From Apostichopus japonicus (taxonomy: Eukaryota > Echinodermata > Holothuroidea > Aspidochirotida > Stichopodidae): 64,000 nt of DNA. The notes beneath the pieces were generated by a model. It saw only the letters and a list, made by a program, of their open reading frames with translations. It did not search any database and was not told where the DNA came from. Location: positions 15,249,917 through 15,313,916 of the forward strand of contig NC_092571.1 of assembly GCF_037975245.1 (NCBI RefSeq), read 5' to 3'. The position numbers were made by a program, and so were the translations under genes. How positions within the stretch are numbered: the first letter of the stretch is position 1; every line of letters starts with the position of its first letter. Positions 1-12,200 of this stretch are shown in pieces.

Positions 1-1310
1 ACTGATTGGCTGAATACAAACATTTATGTCATAACAGCTCAATCTTCTGTTCTGAAGATGCAGCAATGATATACTGTACACTACAGCTCATTGTGTGATA
101 AATCATGATATCAACATGAAAAGGTTGAATATGTGTATCTGCAGAAGCCTTCTTCATATAGAAATGATAATTAAATCTCAAATCTCAAGGTTCAAGAAAT
201 TTACACTTCTTAACTTATGAAGATGAAAATAACAATTCTGAGTAAGAGACACACGTTTTTGACAATATTCAACATAATAAGCTAACTTAGATTAAACACA
301 TTAAATCAACGGTGTGAATGTATGGACTGGGGAAATATATGTATGTTAAACCACTGTTCTCTCTGTTTTCTTTTTAGCTACAGCGGGTGACTGTTGGTGG
401 CCATGATTCTGAAAATTGTATATGAAAATTGTCTTCATATATTTATTACTGTATTTACAATACAATTCCTGTCTATATCTTGCTTGATGGAATCACTACA
501 ATATAGCCGGATATCTTTCAAGTATTAAATGCTCTGGAAATCCAACTCACTGAAAACAGAGAAAAAAAGAATTGTTTCTATTTATATTAACTGAAGATGA
601 AGGTAAATATCCTAAACCCGTCATTGGCTATCTGTTCCTGTTTAAACTTTTTGGTCTCATGGGTGAGTGAAGGGAAATTAACAGCCAAGCTTCTCAAAAA
701 GGGGATTTACAAACTTATATAAAATATGAACAAACTGAAGATGAAAGTGACATACCCTAAGACCATCATTGAACATCTGTTCCTGTTTAAACTGTTTGGT
801 CATATTCCTCACTCTGTCATTTAAGGAATCCACTAGAGAGGACAGCCTCTCACTTTCAGAGTTTGGTTCACCTTTCTCCATAGTTAGACTGGTCACTTCC
901 AATTGAATCTCATCAAGAGCATTCTGAAATCACAAGATGTGAACAATAATGTAAGGGGAAAAAACAAAAATTAACAGTTATTTCTTATGAGTTTCTCTTA
1001 ATCTTAGCCTAGTCTTGTAACGTACTGAACATTGGAGTACTACACTGATGAGACTTAAAGAAACTAAAGATGAATGAAGGCATAAAGAGCTTGAGGAGCA
1101 ACACAAGACTGACTCTCTAGGTACTTAACATGCAAAATAAATATTAATTGAAAGAGTGAACAAATATACTGAAAATATACTATGTAAACTACTGCACTGT
1201 AAAATAGCATGTCCAATGGTAGCTCTCACCAGTAATGGTGATAATGTGAACAGTTACAATTTATCATCATCATGGTAACAATTTTGAAGACAATCAGAGA
1301 AGACCTTAAT
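1..1310. repeat. End of a preceding duplication unit
   Basis: This stretch aligns by eye with 23545-25660 and with 57041-58460; the same opening words (actgattggctgaatacaaa) occur in all three places. It is the RING-side end of a unit whose FReD gene would lie left of the window. It contains one coiled-coil exon (756-923). The RING exon seen in the other units is missing, because similarity stops near 1310. Confidence 0.85.
756..923 (-). pseudogene. Coiled-coil exon, copy in first unit
   Basis: A 168-nt open exon (56 codons) lies between a minus-strand acceptor (…TTTCAG/AATGCTC-type; here the intron side reads TGTGATTTCAG) and a donor GTATGT. It encodes a Leu/Glu/Lys-rich helix starting NALDEIQLEVTSL and ending near FNDGLR. 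Heptad-like spacing suggests a coiled coil. It is clearly the same exon as 24307-24474 and 57906-58073. No RING exon is left upstream in this unit, so this copy is probably a leftover. It could belong to a TRAIP-like protein, in which a coiled coil follows the RING. That identity is inferred from context and is uncertain. Confidence 0.55.
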
Positions 1311-1649
1311 GTAGAACAATTATGACAGAAATAAACTTTACAGCTTTGAGCTTGTGGCAACGTGTGCTATACCGGAAGTAAAAGGTTACTGACACAATGT
1401 TTTGCGCTCCAGCTTACACACATTAAATGACCACTTTAATCCCCTCTCTTCCTTTAAGTCCAAGAGTCGATGAGAGGTTAATGTCCCAATTCTGCCTAGT
1501 TACGGTGCTACACTTCAAAGTTTTACATGTAAATACTGACTTTATCACGGTACAGCACAGAAGTACTGTACAGTGCAGTACATACAGTACTGTACAGTAA
1601 ACAGAGCTCAGCACATGTTATCATCATAATGACGTCACAGGTCAATTGA
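1311..1649. other. Unit-specific spacer, no gene seen
   Basis: This replaces the RING exon and about 2 kb of flank that follow the coiled-coil exon in units A and B. I see no gene. A 13-mer AGTACTGTACAGT is repeated at 1562-1574 and 1586-1598 and can fold back on itself. Confidence 0.5.
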
Positions 1650-2178
1650 TTGCAGATATCTCGAATTAAATTGAAGATATATCTCATTAATTCAGGTATC
1701 TCCAATTCAATAAGAGATATCAGACATTGCATTTTCGATGTCTTGAATTTTATTTCAACTATCTCAAATTGATTTTTAGATATCAAGAAATATATTAAAG
1801 GTATCAAAATGGAAACATTACTAAAGATATCTCGAAGTGTATTCTATATCCAAAATTGAATTAAAGATATCAAGAATTCGAATAAGAGATATCCCATATT
1901 GAATTAGAGATATCCCAAATTGAAATTAGAGATATCCAAAATGGAATTAGAGATATCAAGAATACAATTAGAGATATCCAAAATGAATTAGAGATATCAA
2001 GAATTCGAATTAGGGATATCCAAATTTGAATATTCTTGATATCTCTAATTCAAAATGGAAATGAATAAGAGATATCTGGAAATGAATAAGAGATACCTGA
2101 ACATGAAGAAGAGATATCCAAAAATGTATTAGAGATATCTGTAATTGTTGAATAAATGTTAAAATGGCGTTCCATACG
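1650..2178. mobile_element. ATATC-rich MITE, left end truncated
   Basis: The stretch is an array of short units such as GAATTAGAGATATCC and GAGATATCAAGAATTCG in both orientations. The right terminal repeat ATGGCGTTCCATACG is at 2164-2178. The matching left terminal repeat CGTATGGAACGCCAT, present in the copies at 32317 and 60453, is missing here. The truncation coincides with the junction where the preceding unit lost its RING region. Confidence 0.75.
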
Positions 2179-5100
2179 TACGGCTCTGACTAAAGGGGAT
2201 CCCAATTTTAGCCTATACCCGCTGATCATCACATGGATTTTTTTTGCGGGGGGGGGGGGGGGGAGAGTACGAGTGGTGATGAGCCCAGCTTCATTAAAAC
2301 CCTTTTCACCCCTGTTTGAAGGAACCTTTGTAAAAACCCTTGCTTTTCGACCGGTAGTAGTTGGTGATTATCTGATGTACTTCTCTCATTTTCCTACTTC
2401 ACATCACAGCAATGAAACTAATCTCTTCTATATACTTGTGCTTTATATAACTTAAAAGGACAGCCCGAAACTAATATACTACTGCACAGAGCCGTTATCC
2501 ATCTACGGTTCTGCTACTGCATAGGTTTAACGCACTCTTTATGACAGACGTCTACATTTTGTAGCTTCATGTTGTTGATACGTCACTTGTGGCAAACGCG
2601 CGCAGCTTTTGTGGCAAACACTTTATAGACCGACCATACATGTTGTTTGTAACACACTTTTGGTAACACTATATATGTATATAACACAAATATACTATGA
2701 ATTCCATGAGATGCTATATGCTTAGCTTTAAATACCTTTCATGGGTGGCAGTGTGCCATTGGTACATGTAACTCTCAGAGTTGTGACGAGTTCCTTTTAA
2801 CACTGAGTCGATTCGTTACTAGGCATTTTATCCTGGCTAGAGAAGAGTGTAATTAATTGAAGCATTGTATCAGTATCCCTCGGACAAAGCTGTTTGAAAT
2901 CTAGTGTAAGAGCCTAAAGATAATCAATTATTCGAAATAAAGAGAAGAGACAAATCTCTTAGAGTTATGACTTTTTAAAGAAAGCAAGCCTGAAGTTGTA
3001 ACCATATCAGATTTACTGTAGGAGATTTAGCTAGAGTTGCGTAGTATTCCTAATTGACTGGGGGTGAGTGGGGTTTAACTACCACTCCTCCCCCCCCCCC
3101 CCACCCCCTGAACCCCGCGCAAATATTTAAAAGTAGTTATTAACACTAATAGTAGACGAATATATTATATGCATCTTATTAGTGAATTTAGCGTAAATAC
3201 GATTTTCGAAATGTTGATAATTGGAAGTTGTCTCTATAGCTTTCTATGGCTTTGTGAACATGATGCAATCAGGAGATGTGACGTCACAGCTGCACATCGA
3301 GAGGTTTGTCCTTTCCCTTATGACGATTACTAGATAGGAACAATCAAGATATGTACTCACTAATTAATGATTAATCTTTGCCCAGTAAAGATAACTTTTT
3401 TTCGGGCGTCCTCAGAAAAAAAGCATCAAATGTGTATTATTTAGAAACTTAAACTTGTTAAAATAAGTTAGTTTTCTATTGTTTGGAAATAATTGAGTCC
3501 ACAATGGATTGACTCTAAGGACATCAAATAAAAGCACTTTTGAACTCTTGTGTTTGGTACTGCATTGTTTTGTTTTTTCGTTACAGAAGTAAGAAAATTC
3601 CTCCGAAATGTTGGTCAAAATTATATTACAATAAGGTTAAAAAAAAATCAAATGATCCATTGAGGTATCAATGTTTGCTGATTAATATTTCATTTGAAAC
3701 TGGTTGACATAATGTTACTTTGGAGATATATATGACTAAGTATGTTTTATAAAAGAAGGTTCTATGTGAATATTACTTTCTATCCTTCAAAAACAAAATC
3801 CTGGCTTTATTTTATGATGAATATATTTTTACAGTGTCTAAATACATTTGACAATTCATTTGTTGGCTTAATTATCAAATGAAGCAAATATTAAAAGCTG
3901 ACAAGAGAATAGGTTATTTTGAAGAAAATCATTTAAGATAGATGGCTGGTTGACTTGCTGTGTGTATGGGTGAATAGACAGAATATTACCAACAATGACG
4001 CTTTCAAATGATGTTATGTGTTCTAGCTTTTTTACGTGTAGCACGTATAGATTCATCTGAAGAGCTTAACAGAAGTTTAGGCGGGGTAGTGGAAGGGTGG
4101 GAAATTAGTGGGGGTAAGGTGGGGAAATGTGTCATTTTGGAGAGCTGATGAAGTTGGACCTAGTACTGGGAAACAAATTGCTTCCCAAATAAACAAGAAG
4201 AGTATAAAAAAAACAGCAGATGGGTAAATGACATTCACCATATTTATTCACTAAATACACTTAGTATATATGTATATAAATATATAAATATATATATATA
4301 CATAAATATACATCTATATACATCTATATATCTATTATTATATCTTAAGTAAATATTAACATTAAATTTCCAATTCCGTATATAATGTGCAGTAAGTTAA
4401 ATCATATTAGTCAATACGTTTGAAATACAAAACGATCGATACGCCCATACCTACTATGCTACTACCTACTATGCTACTATGCTACCCCTCACCCCCCCCC
4501 CTCCCCTTCAAATCAACATTCTGTTAAAGTTTCTAAATATAGTACAAGACCTCAGGCTACTTTAATTCACTGTAACATAAAATAAGAAGGGTTTGGTAGA
4601 ATTAAATTTAATAAAAAATGACCCACTTTTGTTGGGGCTGTTATCTGATCCATTGCAATTTAAATCCATGAAGATCCCAAATTAAATTTTAGCACCTACT
4701 GTATTTCCCAAGCATCTATGTGCTCACATTTGAGGAGGAATCAGCGAGTTTGAATAGAGTGATCTAGGTTACAATGTCCATTACATATACCAATATGACA
4801 AAAGTGGTGATGATAATAAAAGTATGTTGTTTTTATGTATAAGTACAATATTATATTTTTATAGCTTGTGGTCTTCTACTCAATCAATTACATTGAACAC
4901 TAAACATGATACACGAAAATAAGTTTTCTTTTCTTCATTTTGTTAAAAATTTCAGGTTATTTTTATCTAAATTTTTTAGATCGATCTGTTTTCTGTTTTA
5001 ATTTTCATTATTCTCAAAGTATTGACTTTTTTGTAAGAATTATTTACATCCTTTCAATGAGTACAATATATTCTAAATAAAATAACAAATCTGTTTTGAA

Positions 5101-6035
5101 TAATATTTTCTGACACAAGTATTTTGCAGGGTCGAAGATTTAGGCTGAACAGTAACTCCAGTTTATTTTTCATATATCAATACAAACGAAATAGAAAACT
5201 AAGAAAATTTACAAATATTCATATTGATTTAATACAGTAGTACCAATTTACTCACCTTCAAAAGAAAACTATACATATATATATATTGTCAAAAATGGGG
5301 TAAAGGAATTTACTCTCAAAGAGTAAAAGATATAAATCTGTAAATATGATAGCAATTGTCAACAAAATGATGAAGTGATAAGTTATTTTATGTTTTAAAA
5401 CACAAATTGCAGCAATTAGTTCCTTACTTTGAGTGTTTGAAGTTATTGAAAAGTATAACTGCAAACTTACAAAATGATTATTTTATCGTATTTCAACTAT
5501 TTGATTTTTTTTTAATTTAAAGGATGAATCATACACTTACAAAATCATTAGTAAATTCAACCGTATATTTTTTTAATTGTTTGGTGATCCATTGTGGATC
5601 TTACATTTGGACAATAAATTTGAAACAAAATTTAGAAATACTTGCTCATACTACTAAGTAAATCATAATTTTTCAATAAAATGTTTAATATAATTAAATG
5701 TCGTGTTAGATTTAGGATTTACCATTTTCCTGCTAAACATCACATTGGTAAATTCTAATGAAATTGATAAGTAAATTTCACAGGAAATTGTTCAATTATA
5801 CAGCACTTGACCAGAGTCATTTCTTCATTTATAAACAAAACTACTTAAATTATCGAAATGCAGCAAGTACTCATTCTATATGAAGTTTGTCGACAAAAAA
5901 GTCAGCTTTTCCACATCTTTCTGATTTTCATTGAAATATTTCACTGCACAGTTTAAGAAATGATTTCGATCGCATCCTATTTTAAAGTTTTAAAAGAAAC
6001 AGTTTAAAAAATAGTATTAACATTTCTCAATCATG
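2179..6035. other. Spacer 3' of FReD gene A, no gene seen
   Basis: This is gene-poor and near-identical in long stretches to 32920-36757 and 61002-64000. It contains a G homopolymer near 2248-2263, a C-rich tract near 3091-3103, an AT microsatellite near 4266-4325 and another C-rich tract near 4492-4504. Short open frames here are shared between copies only because the duplication is recent. Confidence 0.6.
5828..5833 (-). promoter_or_regulatory. Possible variant poly(A) signal, gene A
   Basis: The minus strand reads TATAAA about 200 nt past the gene A stop codon. In gene B the aligned site (36554-36559) reads the canonical AATAAA. This is a position-based guess. Confidence 0.25.
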
Positions 6036-6295
6036 TTAATCACAGGTTCTACAATGTCGTATCTTCATCTCAGAGGATATGATGATTTCTCCTTTGGGTA
6101 GACCATTCCAGTAAATGGAGGTTGAATCCCGGGTGGAACCGTAGACACCGTTAAGGTTTGTGTAATCGCCATCACATGTTTTATGCCACCAACCACTCTG
6201 TGTGATATCGGCACAATTGTTGTCTCTTTCAGTATTGTCCCTGTCATATGTACTGAATGCTTTACCATTATGATCACTGAGACCATCACTGAGAC
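6036..6295 (-). CDS. FReD gene A exon 5 (C-terminal, with stop)
   Basis: The acceptor is TTGCAG/GTCTC. The exon has 260 nt and ends in TAA at 6038-6036. It encodes the calcium loop (DRDNTERDNNCAD), GWWHKTC, NLNGVYG, IYWNGLPKGE and the closing EMKIRHCRTCD. The DxDN calcium ligands and the disulfide Cys pair typical of fibrinogen domains are present. Two additional Cys sit at the very C-terminus. Confidence 0.9.
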
Positions 6296-9200
6296 CTGCA
6301 AGACATGAAGATATTGATGGAATATATACAGAGCGATATACGGTGGATACCTGCATTAGCATCTCTGATTTATTGTTAACAAATGATATTTAGCCTCTGG
6401 AGTGCTCTTTATTTCACAAAGATATTTATTTGACCAAAATATTCACAATAATTTCACGGATTGGCTTCAATGCATACAACTTTTTCAGAACGTGCAAATG
6501 GATAGATTGAGAAAAAATAAACACTACGTTGTCATAGCTTATATTAGGTAATATGTTGTTTGATTAAATTCGGTAAATTATTCAGTCCCCACCGTCTTAA
6601 TAATTAAATTCAATATTGTCCATATGCTTGTTATTATTCTAACACTGAGAGTAATGAGAATACTCACTCCAAGTTCAGCTAGGAACAAGTTTTACATGTG
6701 CAAGCATGAAATTGCTTTCTACAAATTCAGTCCTATTATGATCATTTCAAAATTATTACAATATTATAGAGAAATAAAAAAGAACAGAATGAACAATCAG
6801 TGACATATTGGTCAAAACAATCAAACAGAAGAGTAAATGCCGGGATGTGTTGTACATGTCATATGTATTGAGTGAGCTTAGATATTTCTGACAGGTACTA
6901 TCACTGGAACATGCAAGTAATAACAACATTTTCGATATCATTGGAATAATTACATATGCTGTCAACGATACTGTACCTACCTCTATTAACATCTCTGAAA
7001 ATATTGATCTCACTAAAATATTCACAAATACTTTCAAAGAACTACAGATTGGCTCAAAGGAATACAGATATTTCAAAATGTGTCAAAGTAACCCAGCAAA
7101 AAAATAGATATGAAGAAAAACAACCACTAACTGTATTGTCATATGTGGAGTAATGTTGTTTTGCTCGTTTCCATACAATCCAAAATAGCTCCTGCATTAG
7201 TTACTATTCTAACAATAATGACATTTTCCTTCTTTTTCTCTCATGGCTCAAATCGTGACAAAGCTGATGCTCAAGTGCCCTATATTTGGCCTTTGATGTT
7301 TACTTTATACAGTTGCAGTTTTGCACATCCAAAATTTTCAAGCCCCTCCCGCCCCCCCTCAAAACAAAACAGAAAAATGAGAAAAGGAAACTAATGCTCG
7401 TCATCTACTCCCCCCCCCCCCCCTTGCACTTTCTGGAAATTCTGGTGATGCCATTGCAGATACGGCATTCGGTGTTAGTGGTAACTGACTGTCCGATAAA
7501 TCATCACAACCCACCCTTTTCTATTTTGATTGCAACTACAATCATAATCACACTGCAAGACACGCTCATATTTAAAGCAGAACCACTCCGCCCCCCAAAA
7601 ATTTCTTACCTTTCGATAATGGGTAGTGTTTCCCAAACTAACTATCACATTTTCTTCACGTTTTACATTTTTTTGGCAACTACGATAAGGAACATTTACT
7701 CCTCTTTGTTTTTTCTTTTCATATTGCTAAAGTAGAATGCTACCAGTGTTGACACACATCATTATCTCGTCCTAACTTCAATTGTATAGCGTCAGCATTT
7801 GCAAAATCCATCTCTGTTAACATAAAATCAGTATTGCACTAAGTAAAAAAAAAAATCATTCAAAGTTGAAACACATGTGGTGTGATGATATCATATTTAG
7901 ACTTGCTCAAGTCTTCATCCTTGATATCTTCCAATGATGTACTAAGATTTTTCTTAGCTTTTAGAAGGAAGTTGTTTACACAGATTTCTCTAACACATCG
8001 ACCAAGGATCACAGTGGGGCTTTGTGCTTCCTTTACAAAATTAGCAAAAGAAATACAAATCATCACACCCTTAACTTAAGGGGAAAGTGCACATAAGGTC
8101 ACACAAATTTTCACCTGGAGAAAGCAAACAGCTTGAGAACTGTTACTGCTTGAACTCATACAGTAACATTAGGCCAATATTTAACACTCACGTCTACAAA
8201 CGAACGGAATCACTATGCATTTACAAACACAATTGTGTTTGTCTACTTACTGTTGGTGCCATGAAATCCAGACGCATGCAACTCGTACTTTTCCCCCTCT
8301 TCCTTGATATGAATTTTCTTATAACAAGCGTGGTATGTAGTCCCACTGTTGCTCACAAGATCGATCCGAAGTCTATATGTGCCAGGCTCCTTTGTCAGGT
8401 AATGCAATTTTTCATTTCCAAGCCAAAACTCATGGTCCAGCTGTCCAAACCCATCTTTATAGCTGGTCCAGTTACGATTGAAATCGACAGAACCGTTTAC
8501 ACAACGCTGAAAAACCTTTACAAGAAAACAAACAAGAACAAGTTAAAGGATTACCAAAAGAAAAGGTACCAAACTGAGTAAATATCGACGATTAAACATA
8601 ACAATTTATTCGTAGACATTCACTGTTTATTGCGCGGATGGATGTAGGATTTCACAGAGGGGGTGGTTCTGGGGTCCGTGAAGCCGACTCCCTTGTAAGG
8701 GGTGTGGCTCCTTCCTCTGAGAACATATACAAAAATACTAGTCATAGAATCGTGCATTTCGAGGCATATTTAGGCTATAAATAATGTATACACACAACGT
8801 TTTGTTAATAACTACTTTTATTTACTGATTGTGTGTTGTTATGGAATTGAAAAGCAGTGGGGTATAGTGAACCCTATATTCCCTGGATATACGCCTGTAT
8901 TGAAACTATCTACTTATTCACCAGACTCCTTAAGGAAGTGTCATGATATTAGCATGCGAGATATGTTACCAACGATACACCAACAGCCAAAGAACTAACG
9001 ATGAATCATTTAAGGCATGACTTGTGGCATAACTTTAGTGTTGATATATCAAAGTCCACCAACATCGATACCTTGGGTGCTCCGTAGTGTTTGTATAGCT
9101 GTTAAATTTTGTAGAAATGCAGCTTTAAAAATGTTCACGTCTGCAATGCTCCTTTAATGCTAAATGGTTGATAACGTCGGCTCCTCAGTTCAGGCCCAAA

Positions 9201-12200
9201 ATCTTAAAGTTAAGCTATTGTTTTTATGGTTATTTACAATTATCACTACCAAAAATGTGCTTTTATTTGCAAGAGAACAACAGAGCACCCTTACTTAACC
9301 TCCTTTCTCCAAACATTTGACAAAATCGCAGGAATTTGTTAACCGAATGCAAAAGCAGCTAGTTTGTCTATACCTTAAATATACCTCCCAAATTCATGTG
9401 AACAACAGAGCAACATTTGACGACATTCAATATCATTTCTGCTTGACAAATTTGTCATGAGTTGTAGATAATATCTGAGCCTGTTGCTCACAAATTTGAC
9501 CCGGTGGCAAGGTTGTAAGGTTTCAATACATAATTATCAAAGCAATTTTTCTGATTCCATGAAATGCTATTGATATCCTGGATTCAGTATCAAATTCTCA
9601 TACCAATGCAGTCCATAATCCTTTTTAGTCAAATTTAAATTCAAGTGATGAAAGCAATATTTTTACAATTCCATTTCCTATTTGCGTTTGATTATTATAT
9701 AATGTGCAAAAATAGCTTTTGAGTACATGTTAGGCATCGAATGGAAACATATGTAAATGGAAAAAATACTGATAACTAGTAAAGTATCGCTCACTTTAAG
9801 TAAAAAATATTGATATACAGAGAGCGCTCATTTGATGAATCGCAATGTTAGTTTAAGGTTATAAGCCATACTTTTGACGAAATCGCCGGATTAGCAGCCG
9901 AATGCAAAAGTTGCTAGCTAGACTATATATACCTTAAATTTCCCTCCCAGCTTGCCGGTTGAGATGTTGGCATTTCAACACCTTCCTAACCGACAGAGTT
10001 CTTCCCTGTACAAGGTAGTATAGATGGAGTTCAGGGTACATTAAATAATAATGCTAGTTAAATGTTCTAGATACTTACAGTCCATCTACGTCCATTGCAT
10101 GAGTTGAAGTTCCGAACAGTAGTCTCCATATCGCAATAAGCTTCAAAAGGGCCTTCAGTCCAACCATTAGGTGTGATTTTGTATATGCCACTCATCATGC
10201 ACCCAGCTGTGTAGATTGCATGACAGTCTATCAGGCTACCATCAACAATACTCATATTCTGGAATTAAATGAAGAGTAAGGTTAGTTTGCGATTTATTGT
10301 AATAGAGATATTAATACAATGGAAATATAAGGGCGAGATGAGGGATGGTAATTGGAGGAATAGGAACTCGAAAAGAGAGCAATTCAGCAATTGTTTGAAG
10401 ATTTTCTTGCTTGATTTTGTTACTAACATGTCTTTCTTATAACTTAATGGCAATGATTAGGTTTCAGTTTCAGTTGATCTATTATTTTCATCTCTGAGGA
10501 GGAATATGACCCACCCTACACTACAACAAAGGGGAACAGAAATATATGAGATGAGGAGGCGATTAGTGTGTAAGTAGAGAAGATCTTTGACACTTTTGTT
10601 ACAGGTTGTATCTGCAGCTATGCATCCATGGTATGTAACACTTGTCATGCAATCAGTCTACCTGCCTTTGTACTTTATGCTTGCTTTAAATGTAGGCTCT
10701 TTTGTATCTGTTTTGTATGTGCCATTTAAATGGTAAGTGAAGAGGGCAGAGAGGAAAAGGTGGTGGTTGGAATGCAATAAACAGAGAGTAACCCTCATTT
10801 GACATATAACTTCTCGTATAACCCCGAACACATAACGTACGGTGAAGGTGCCGGGCAGAGCTTTTTCTGAAACAGATCACCAAGAATACTTATATTCCAC
10901 GAAGGTGTTAAAGCCAGCACCCTGTTAATGTTATACATGTTGTGAAAGATTTCAGGAGAACGTCCAAAAGGTAGTAGTTCTGTTATGACATATGACCTGT
11001 AATTTCTAGTTTAGTTAATCATTTTCCGAGAAACGTAAAGGAACTTACATCAACTAGAATTTCACCCTGAAAGGATTTGGGGAACACTTTGTTGAAAGCA
11101 AGATCACCTATTTACCGTTGGATATCTGGAGACATGTGGTTCCTCTTAATATGTTCTGCGATATGCAGGTGATTGTAAATAGAACATTATCAGTGAAATG
11201 ACTTGATAAATACCTTTCGATTTACAACAGGCATTGTAACAGATACTTCCAAGTTTAAACAAGAATTTAAATATTACTAGTAAAACAAAATTTGTTGTTT
11301 TTGGAATATTACTGTAGGTGATGCCGTATAGATAAATGCACATTTTAATTATTAATTTTATATTTAATACAAAAAAATTCTGTAGTTTTTGGTGTCGATA
11401 AAATAGCAGCCAGAAGAAAGGAGAACAGGAAGGAGGTTGTCAAAATGACTTTCATGTTACATTTTCTAGGACAGTTTTATGACTTGATATTTAATTAGGC
11501 CTAAACTAAAAGTTTACCGAGCATGCTCCAGCTTTGGTGGTGGTTGCTCCAGTTTTGGTGGTGGTTGCTCCAGCTTTGTTGGTGGTGGTTGCTCCAGCTT
11601 TGGTGGTGGTTGCTCCAGCTTTGGTGTTGGTTGCTCCAGCTTTGGTGGTGATTGCTCCAGCTTTGTTGATGGTTGCTCCAGCTTTGTTGGTGGTGGTTGC
11701 TCCAGCTTTGGTGGTAGTTGCTCCAGCTTTGGTGGTGGTTGCTCCAGCTTTGGTGGTGGTTGCTCCAGCTTTGGTGGTGGTTGCTCCAGCTTTGGTGGTG
11801 GTTGCTCCAGCTTTGGTGGTGGGGGTGTCAGCTTTGGTGTTGGTGGTTATTGCACCAGCTTTGGGGGCAATGGGGCAAGCTTGAAAAGGAAGATAAGAAA
11901 AGGGATGAGAGGAGAGGGAAGACGTTTCCTTTCAAAACTTGTTTTATTTGCATACTGTAAAATATAACATCACTGTTGTCATCAAACGATAATCATTATT
12001 TTCCTATCTATTTGAGGTATTGTTTGAACAATGCAATAAAACTGTCTCTACTAAAAGCTATTTCAAGCAAGCTCACTCCCTCTCTCTCGTTATACCAAAC
12101 TTGTTTCTTTCCAAGGAACGGTAGCATGTTTTACATCTGTTAAGACATGATTCACATTTGTCAATTGTCATTAATCAATTTCCCTCCTAACGTGTAATTA

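Noticed and set aside
2156-2455. + strand frame EGTFVKTLAFRPVVVGDYLM, also at 32981 and 61067
   Set aside because: It is kept in three copies only because the spacers are recent duplicates. The downstream parts diverge by frameshift, and there is no domain or splice context.
3412-3618. Minus-strand 68-codon frame, nearly identical at 34102-34308
   Set aside because: In the third copy (about 62210-62390) small deletions break the frame, as expected for non-coding DNA.
5258-5464. Hydrophobic minus-strand frame repeated at 36001-36198
   Set aside because: It is AT-rich, ends in a microsatellite that differs between copies, and has no splice or domain support.
11518-11879. CRISPR-like array
   Set aside because: The 21-bp units are directly adjacent without unique spacers, and the context is a eukaryotic coding exon.
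11534-11960. Open frames on the + strand rich in Val/Ala/Pro or Leu/Trp
   Set aside because: They are the antisense of the 21-bp coding minisatellite. The minus-strand reading joins in phase to the signal peptide and fibrinogen exons.
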